DNA of 64,000 nucleotides from Guyanagaster necrorhizus. Its lineage: Eukaryota > Basidiomycota > Agaricomycetes > Agaricales > Physalacriaceae. Position 1 is the first letter of the stretch. Every line of letters begins with the position of its first letter. A program made the position numbers and the translations under genes. The DNA lies in assembly GCF_019112545.1 (NCBI RefSeq), contig NW_025064913.1:320655-384654 (forward strand), read 5' to 3'. This document shows positions 56,364-64,000 of this stretch, in pieces. A model generated the notes under the pieces. The model saw only the letters and a program-made list of their open reading frames with translations. It was not told the origin of the DNA and did not search any database.

Positions 56364-58110
56364 TACAAGCTCACTCTATGGCTGATCCCTTTGCAAGATC
56401 ACATTCAAGAAAACCTATAATCCTACAAGTAACGGAAAAGCTTCAATGTCCGAAATCAAAACTTTCTGTTTAGTGAGTCCTTGAGAAAATGAAAGAAGCA
56501 CACATACAACGCCCGAAGTCCTGAGTTTATTAAGATCTGTACTCTGGATGCAGTCTTCCAGCCTGCTAGTGTGCTCGGAAGCGCGTACTATACCCGACAA
56601 ACAGCGTGCACAAAGCTGACATTAACTGCTGGTTAGTCCCGTAAAACCTGACTCATACGATCTGTTATAAAGACAGGTCGTTCAATAGATGTAACCGTTA
56701 CTGGTAATGTAAGTATCAAGTGAAGGGGTATTCCCGGCGCACAGCCACCGATCGCACTTCCTTTTTTCCACCATCATGCACCGTGCTGATAGTAACATCA
56801 TTTGGCGTGCCATGGCAGATATGAGGGACATATAGCAAAATATTACGAGCTGCAGCTCATCGGCTTGCTCCGACCTCTCGTTATACCAACGCAAGAACCA
56901 ATCTTCCCGCGATGTCAAGCGTTAAAGGACCTGGGAACGGGTGTGTCACCTCTTCTTTCTGCAAGTAGCGAATCTCAGAGTAGAAACAGGAAAACTGGCA
57001 GAGCAGAGTATCACAATATATTCCTCTCCTCATCGCTTCATTGACACCTACTGTGCAATTGAATAGGTCCGTGGTTCGGACGAGACATCGAATCCTGTCC
57101 GTTGAGGAAGGATCTTCTGTTTATACCCACAACGCGCTCGATACCCCGCTCTCTCATATCCATCTCGCAGGTAGGACCTGATATCACCCTATGATGGCCC
57201 TAGTCGCTCACTTTTAACAGGCTGAACTACGAGCCATCGTTACCCCACTCCCCCGAATACTTCTTACCGCTGATTACCAGATGCATATACCCATGATCCC
57301 CTGGCCTAAAGTCTACCTGTTGGCCCACATTTTGACAGGAGTTCATGGCGGTTTAAAGCTATTTCGGGGATCTCGGAGTGACTTTGCCTTCAAAGTCTCC
57401 AAACGTCGGTCTATAATGAAGTCCGATGCTTCTTCTCTTATTCACAAAACCATCATGGACTATCAACCTATACTTATGCAAACGGCTATAACATTCCGCT
57501 GGGTACACTTCAATATTCTCGTATCGATGCCAAGCCTGACAAACTGTCAGTTCTACTCTGTCCCCCTTAGACCGTGACGGCTGTCTCTAACCATGGTTCT
57601 CGAACCTCCTCTGCATGCGCGGTCAGGATAATGTCGTACTAATTCGCCTGATATGTTTACTCCTTTGCTGCCATTCCTTTGTGCGAGGCGGAGAAGTACG
57701 AGAAGAAACGGGCGAAGATTCTAGGAGACGGGACCATTGAGTTTGAAGCAGCTTTGTTTGTTTTCACAGATACGATGTCTTTGCGGATCTGTAGAAGACC
57801 CGGAGCGGCCGAGACGATTATGTATGAAAGATCTCGTATACACACTGTACGTGCTCTTTACCTCTACAGATGCCATGTCTTTCTCATAACAACTAATCCC
57901 AGTGATTTTCAAATTAAGGAGATTCATCACCTGTCTAATATTCTGGATACTTTTGAGCTCGAGGCGTTACGCGCGAGGTCGCTGTAAGGACATTGAGGTC
58001 AAGACAAAAGAGCTTTCTTCCCAAATCAAACTGTGCCGTCAATCGTCGTGGCCATTCATGTCTTCAGATAAATCCGTGATCCTTGTATTTCTCGGAAAGG
58101 ACTCTTAGGC
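56364..58110. other. Right copy of the unidentified duplicated segment
   Basis: Counterpart of 13741-15500, with substitutions and a 12-13 nt deletion near 56385. Open stretches at 57281-57577 and 57679-57987 (plus) are kept. No known domain seen. Confidence 0.35.
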
Positions 58111-59155
58111 TTAACTGAAGCCGTCATGTCTTGATCTCGGTTCAAATCCCAGTGAGTCAATAGTGTTATGGAAGACATGGTTTTTATTGACTTAAAGTGG
58201 TGTAGCATCTTCAGTGTACCAGCAACTGACTGGTCTGAAACTCTGATATTAAAACCTAGGTCTTAGTGCACAAATCTAGCGTATTAATGATTGACTTTGG
58301 TTGAGTGAAAAGTGATCATCACTTCTGTTGTCATCCACCTCTGTTTTTGTGGTACATTTGGGTCAGAGAATTAGGACTAGGCCAAGGCTTTACCAACAGA
58401 ATAATTTGTCCCATGGCTTGAGTATATCTCCCTTCCATGATAGTATTTTCCCACTGGACATATTACTGAGACTCAGAGCAGTGTTATTACTATGGGGTTT
58501 CTGGACTCTGAATCAATGAGATTTTCCCTAGAAACCATGATTCAGTAAGAGTCACCCCATTTGATTCATGCCAGAAGGCCTATGCCAGACAAGCAAAAAA
58601 TGATGAGTGTTGGGCTTTTCAACACAGGCACAGAAATACCACTTTTTCTTCTTTAAAAAGATTTCTCTATACTGGTGGTTGCTGCATTAAATAAACAATG
58701 ACTCAATAAAATGTAGATTGTGTCTTTTGATAGACAAGTCTTATTCTATTGTATATGCATGACAGTCAGCAACACTGTACTAAAATTTATGTATTTTTGC
58801 AGAAAAAATGATATAAATATTGATAACTTTTCACTGTATTTTGGTGAAAAAACTATAAAAAGTTTTTGCATATTTTCTATGTATTTGTGGGTAAACATAA
58901 TTAACTTTCATCCAGTGTAAGGGTCCTTTGGCACAATCATAACCACATCACTTGATTGATTTTCAATCTTGGTTCAAATCCAAGAGGATCCACTGATTGT
59001 TTGATGCAGTGGTTGTTTTTTCTACAAGCAGACAAATATAGAATTAAATGCATTTCAATTTTGCTTAGGATTGTGCACAAAACTTCAAGAAGGTAAGTTA
59101 CCATTTTTTTTTACCAACCCCTAAGGGGGAGGTGGTAATTTATCATTACTTACCT
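58105..59155. repeat. CpG-poor block with tRNA-like sequences
   Basis: At 58110-58165 a tRNA-like sequence (CTTGATCTCGGTTCAAATCCCAG region) and at 58930-58995 a second one. The latter has a perfect T-arm (CTTGG TTCAAAT CCAAG) and a 6 bp acceptor (GGGTCC with GGATCC, one wobble). Between them the DNA is AT-rich with almost no CpG. Both have decayed mirror copies in the left arm (about 13680-13735 and 12840-12905). No coding sequence. Confidence 0.5.
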
Positions 59156-59622
59156 CAGTCAATGAGTTGGAGGTCATGAATGAGATCAATAGATTTGAGG
59201 GATGAATGTCTGGACAAAAAACTCAACAACTTGTACAATAATGGTGCAGTAGTACTGAATGAGGATTGATTAGGTCTGGTGAAGCCAAGACAGGCAACAG
59301 GAGTTACTGACAAGCAAAGGAGGAGGCAAAGCCTTGAAGCCTGGAATTGGCAGTCAGAAATGATTGCCAGTGAGAGAGCAGAGCTCATCTCATCTAGGGA
59401 TGCAGGATGAAAGTGGAGTGAAGAAGAGACACCTGGCACTGATGCCTCTCATGAATCAGCTTCAGCTGAGGCTCAGCACTGAGACAGAGATGGCACCAGC
59501 GATCCCCTTTCATGGACTCCATATCTCCGTGTCGACAGAGATTGTAAAAACCTCGAGAGCCACGCAGAGGCCTGCGAAAACGCTCCCTACCCTTGGAATC
59601 CGCCTTTACAATGGACTTACCT
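59156..59622. repeat. 467 bp extra segment bounded by ACTTACCT
   Basis: Absent from the left arm, where one ACTTACCT (reverse complement at 12678-12685) is found. Here ACTTACCT occurs at 59148-59155 and 59615-59622. Its second half is CpG-rich and open on the minus strand (GRERFRRPLRGSRGFYNLC). No terminal inverted repeats. Either an insertion with an 8 bp duplication here, or a deletion between short repeats in the left arm. Confidence 0.55.
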
Positions 59623-60404
59623 ATCACGTGCAGAACCACATGACAAGTGCGATCCTTTTTTGTGTTCATGTTTTTTACAGTTTTTCTCTCTAAGTCATCA
59701 GTAAATGTGTGTACTTTGTAAATGGAATATATATGCAGCTGTATGAATTATTACGCTTAACTTGCAGTCACATGACAGATAATGAAAAACACTCCGGCGA
59801 GGGGAGGTAACTTAGAGGTAATTAACCTCGGTGTATCGAAACCTAGACTTTGTGCGCTACCCTAGACCAATCTCCCTTCACCCCTTCCCACACCCCAAAA
59901 GTGCTAAATCTCAACCCCGGAGGTACTCTGGCATAGAATATTTTAGTGATCATCATTGTCTGAGCTCGAATCAGAGAACTTCTGCTCGTGACTTTTATGT
60001 AGTTTGATGGTTATGGAATCTGCTATATCTTTCAGGATAATTATTTTTGAAGGAATACCAGTGGTCCGTATAACCGAACGATCTCACAGGAACCCGAAAC
60101 GCCCATGCCGTCCAGACCTGCCCGGAGCTCCCTCTTTCAAGGGCAACTTCCATATGCTCAACCCTGCTCGGGATTTCGCTTCCTCGGATCGTCACAAATT
60201 ATTGTATAGCGCATAGGGACCATGGAACCGCGGATTTGTATTTTCAGTACCAGAAAGCCCCGATGAATTGTAGATCCTGCTCGAAAGCTAAGCCACGGAG
60301 GACCGTGAGGCTAGAACGGGATATCATAAAAGACAGGTATTAGCATCTAATAGTAGGACGTGGTATAGTACGTAGGTTGTCAAATGAACTAGGGAGTAGA
60401 GCCG
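59623..60404. other. Junction between inverted-repeat arm and desaturase repeat
   Basis: 59880-60340 has a decayed second copy at 22020-22500. CpG content is normal here. From 60283 it matches 7323 onward. No gene supported. Confidence 0.45.
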
Positions 60405-61804
60405 TTATATGAAGATTTTCGAAGGCCGAACGGCTTCAATAGCCAGAACTCTCGCGGCCTTGCCATCTCTATTTTTGTAGAACACGATATCGCCTTCGTC
60501 TTCAATGAAGCAACACTGTGTGAACGTACGATAAAGCGCTCGGAAAGTGTTCTAAAATAGTCTCAGCAAAGGCTTCTCGACGGAACAGAGCGGGCTCACG
60601 GTGCTATCATAATTATACGCATCTCCCAAAAGTGGCCGAATAATCTTCGTCACTTCTGGTTGGTTGTAGAACGGTACTGTAGAGAAGAGATGATGTGCGA
60701 CCTGCGAACAATGATCAGGAACAGAAAAGGTCTCTGATGGAATCGAACATACGTGATCATGGCTGACATTATGCAAAAATGTCCTTCCTACCCATCCAAG
60801 AAGCGGTCTGTCGACGGTCCCCAGCGCACCGCGTACAAAGCTCCATGTCTGAGAACGATAATGCGGCATTGTCGGGTCGGAGTGGTGGAGGTAAGTGAGC
60901 ATGACGATCCAATGATTGGCGAGGATATATGGAACGCCATACACCCGCCCTACATGAGCTAGGCTAGTCTGACTAGCCCACCACAAGAGGAGAGCAAGAG
61001 CGACACAAAGCCCGACATTCGAAGCGATGATTTGTCGGCGATGACGCGGTTTAAAGAGAGCCGAAGACGGTGAGAAATGCTACATGCGGCGTCAGAACGA
61101 CTTGGAAGAAAAGCTAATATTGGACAAACATTCGTTCCCGGGGGATATCGCGGATTTCCCATGGAGTCGGTGAGGAGATATATTTGCCATCCAATGGCCT
61201 GCATGATGAGCATGCGCGAAAGGACGTACAGCGGCGCGTCCTCAAACACGTCGTGAGGGTCCAAGCCTTTCCGGCGACCTGGGAGTCCCTCCTCATCGCG
61301 TAGCAGACCGAGCCGCTCGTCCTCCTTCTCGTCCCAGAGACCGTACTCCGAGCGCGTTCGAGGTACGTAGTTCTCGTCTCGCTCGATGCTCATGGTAGCC
61401 TTGTGGTGATTCCGGTGAGTCTCCCTCCAAGAATAGTAGGGTGCTAATATGGCTGTGTGAAGGATATAGCCGACGATATGATTTACCCACGAGTATTGCG
61501 ATATGGTCCCGTGCCCTGCCTCGTGTGCGAGACACCACCAGCCAGCAAGCACAATTCCTTGGCACCACCAATACGCTACCCAGAGGGGAAAACGAAGGAC
61601 GGTAGGAGCAAGAGGGACGTATGGCGTCAAGCAGTACAAAAGGTATGTACAGAAGACATCCTGAAAGACGTAGGCCAACCCTTTTGTCGTTGATTTTCGG
61701 AAGAGATGCAGTGGGACAGCAACGTGCAGTTCTGATATGGTTATCGTCGGAGGAATGAAGGGGGTATTAGCACGTCGAATATATTCTGGGCTGTCAGAAA
61801 ACAT
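60405..61804 (-). CDS. Delta(12)-type fatty acid desaturase, copy 2
   Basis: Exons 61804-61130, 61079-60753, 60701-60600 and 60551-60405, 416 residues, the same lengths as copy 1. His boxes are HEAGH (94-98), HRNHH (130-134) and HVAHH (334-338). Introns are 50, 51 and 48 nt. Compared with copy 1 the N-terminal third differs at scattered residues (for example IPPTITISELHVAV against LPPTINMAELRTAI), while the His boxes and C-terminal half are nearly unchanged, so both copies look selected. Expected to act in the ER on phospholipid-bound oleate. Confidence 0.88.
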
Positions 61805-61880
61805 ATCGAGTGACGACGGCAGAGGGTGAGGCCATAGTTGTGGAAGTATTTAAATCCATTAACGGGTGGTGATGGTCGGA
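61805..61880 (-). promoter_or_regulatory. Core promoter region of desaturase copy 2
   Basis: Same block as 8837-8910, including a TATTTAAATCC box near 61848-61858. Inferred from position and conservation. Confidence 0.4.
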
Positions 61881-64000
61881 AGCCAAGCAGCAAGTGATCG
61901 TACTCCAAATAGTTAGTTGCCCAAAAGGCATTCCGAGCGCCACGGAAGACCCCGGACACATAAAGCTGTGCTTTTCCCAGCGTTGAGAATCTAAGTTTGC
62001 CGTATGGTGCTTATTCACGCCAAGTCGGCCCTGTGATAATCCGGCTTGTCTATTCCGTAAAGCCTGAGTAACCGATTGTTTTTTTTTCCTTTCTCTTGAT
62101 ATTCAACAAGTGATGCAACTTACTCAGATTGATTCATAAGTTATCTTTATCGCATCAACTCTTCCAGTGGCGGCGGCGGCCCATACTCACCACCACTCGA
62201 TCCAAGTGTCTTTCAATTCAACGATCTCTGACGTAGCAATTACAGTTACATGGGCCTAATATGTATGTTGCTCAGCCATGGCGAGCGAGCGAAGAGAAGT
62301 CCCATTCATGCCCTGCAAGGGACTCACTTCAAACTCAGTTCGGAGGCTTCCTGGAAAACAAAAAGGGAAAGAAATGATCGGATACGGTATGCTCCATCAA
62401 ACATTAACACTCCCGCGGCGCTTCTCGCAATCCGACCTAACCAAGAAACCGCGACGTGGAAATTGAGGTACGAGACTTTAGATTGAAGGTGTCCTGGTAT
62501 GCAGCTACACCGAACTGTATAGATTGAATATCACCATCCCGATACAAGGTACAAACATACTAATGGTTCGGATAGATCGGATTTGTTCAATTCGGAGCCC
62601 ATAACATCCTCTCTCTCCGTATCATGGGAGTGACGGCATCCTAATATCTGGGAAAGTGTCATTTGCCACAGAAATAATTCCAAAATATTCTTACCTACAC
62701 TGCCACGTTTCAGGTACCCTTTTTTCCCTAGCGGGGGAAGGTGTCCGCGCAGGATGTTGATTGCTTCCTGGATTGACTGTCGCAGCAGTACACATACCGT
62801 CTTTCTTCAAGTCCCTCAGGAGACCGTTTAGACCATGACACGTATCCTTCCTTTCCCTGTTCCGAGGTAGGGAGGAACTCGTTCAGTTCGGGCCCTCAAG
62901 AGAATCGCAATTGCACGAAGCTTGGCTGTCATTGAACATCAAAAAGCTATCATTTTCTGCCCCGTCTGCCGACTACCGTGAACTTCTTCGTAGAAGTGTC
63001 TCCTGATGGGCTCGGGTTTCAAGGCTAGAGAGTAACGATGAAGGGATACCTTCAGGTTGGGGCCGAGATAGAATTGATCCAAAGGTACGATGGGTTGAAC
63101 GACCACGCTGTACAAAAATCGGGGCACAAAATTAGTGCTTCGTTCATATCATTACTTCTTAAAGCTGATCGTCTCGCTCGAAGGATAGTTTCCACAGAGG
63201 AATTCAGTACTACTCGCTTGTTCTTCAACCTTCTTATTTTGAATGAGGATTGTCATTATCGCGGTCCCTCCGAGCACAAGGTAGTTTTAATGTAGAAGTA
63301 CTGTGACCGTACTATCTAGTCGACGCTGATTTATGAATAATACATGAGCAACTTTTCGGTACAGTGCAGCGTGTTGCGGTCCCCGGCATCTACTAAAAAG
63401 GCAACATTTCAGTAATTCGAACCACTTCTGCCGACATCTGGTGCTAATCTATAAAATAGGCCTTTATGATCAGCTCTCCATGCCGCGAATCATTCACGAG
63501 TGGTGATTGTGGGAGAATCGATCTTATTTGAGTTTCTGCCACTCTGATTGCTCAATTGCCACTCTTGTGCTACTTGGATGAAATGCATGTATCAGAAAAC
63601 TGAACAGGAACCTTTCGAATCGACTCACTTGAAACCACGTCTCTATTCTTGTCAAATACATTTGTTATCCCCCAGTCACCGATCGATCGTGATCATACTA
63701 GTAAATGAGAAACGGAGGCTTAAAGTGAGGCACCGTGGAGAACACCTGGCGGGCCTCCACAATGTCCGCGGTGGTTTAGGGCTACCTGGTACCTATAACA
63801 TAAATCAGAAAGCTTTATAAAGACCACGGGAAAAAAATATTGACGTTCACAGAAGGTCAACTGCATTGAACAGTCTTCGAAAATGGAACGGGATGCCCTC
63901 GGACTCGATAGCTACTTATTCGCATGTAACATCTCTACAAAGCATCGTAACATCAGGGTGAAACAGATTTCGCACAGCCCGTTAACCATTTCAAAGCATG

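Larger units (their letters stand above)
52747..59935. repeat. Right arm of the inverted repeat, outer part
   Basis: Inverse of 12340-19137. 52794-56359 appears identical to the left arm. 56360-58110 is similar with small indels. 58110-59935 pairs with the CpG-poor 12340-13740 but carries an extra 467 bp (59156-59622). Confidence 0.85.
60283..64000. repeat. Right copy of the desaturase direct repeat
   Basis: Matches 7323-9395 (to about 62455) and 9472-10010 (from 63478). 62456-63477 has no counterpart on the left and holds no clear gene. The frame 63038-63295 (plus) is open for 85 codons but unrecognised. The region runs off the right edge. Confidence 0.7.

Noticed and set aside
1..64000. 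CRISPR arrays, operons or other prokaryotic features
   Set aside because: No regularly spaced short repeats or ribosome-binding-site-led gene chains; introns and LTR elements show a fungal nuclear origin.

Overview
The window is nuclear DNA from a filamentous fungus, most likely an agaricomycete basidiomycete. Four host genes can be rebuilt with 33-55 nt introns typical of that group: a Ser/Thr-rich GPI-anchored protein, two delta-12-type fatty acid desaturases and two identical F-box proteins. The rest is mostly repeats: Ty3/gypsy chromodomain elements, a Ty1/copia element, and blocks whose CpG sites have become TpG/CpA. Species cannot be told from the sequence.

Layout: 1-394 is the end of an unknown gene running off the left edge. 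395-4495 is CpG-poor and holds an alpha/beta-hydrolase pseudogene. 4496-5234 is the GPI-anchored protein. 5235-7435 holds tRNA-like sequence, a solo copia LTR and degraded repeat copies. 7436-8836 is desaturase copy 1. About 12340-20660 is the left arm of a large inverted repeat and contains F-box copy 1 (16565-18554). 20660-23350 is the spacer, with a fragment resembling a type-B DNA polymerase of mitochondrial linear plasmids. The right arm starts near 23350, is split at 24722 by a 28 kb nested retrotransposon cluster, and resumes at 52747 with F-box copy 2 (53329-55318), running to about 59935. Desaturase copy 2 (60405-61804) follows, in the same orientation as copy 1, and its flanks continue as direct repeats to the right edge.

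The cluster is Russian-doll-like. A Ty1/copia element (24723-52746, target duplication AAGAC) carries two gypsy insertions: G1 (about 25489-33103, minus, heavily decayed) and G2 (33290-49466, plus, duplication AAAGA). G2 carries G3 (40841-48933, minus, duplication TGGGT). A solo gypsy LTR (50656-51173, duplication CTTGG/CTTAG) sits in the copia reverse transcriptase. All gypsy copies belong to one family. Its site just after the 5' LTR is complementary to the predicted 5' end of its own transcript, as in self-priming Tf1/sushi elements. It also has about 2.3 kb of coding-like sequence before gag.

The clearest structural puzzle is the inverted repeat. About 3.57 kb around the F-box gene (15524-19089 and 52794-56359) appears identical between arms, while the sequence on both sides is diverged, partly by CpG decay. 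Recent gene conversion, or an assembly effect, would explain it. I see no CRISPR array, rRNA, intact tRNA, or new host gene system beyond these.
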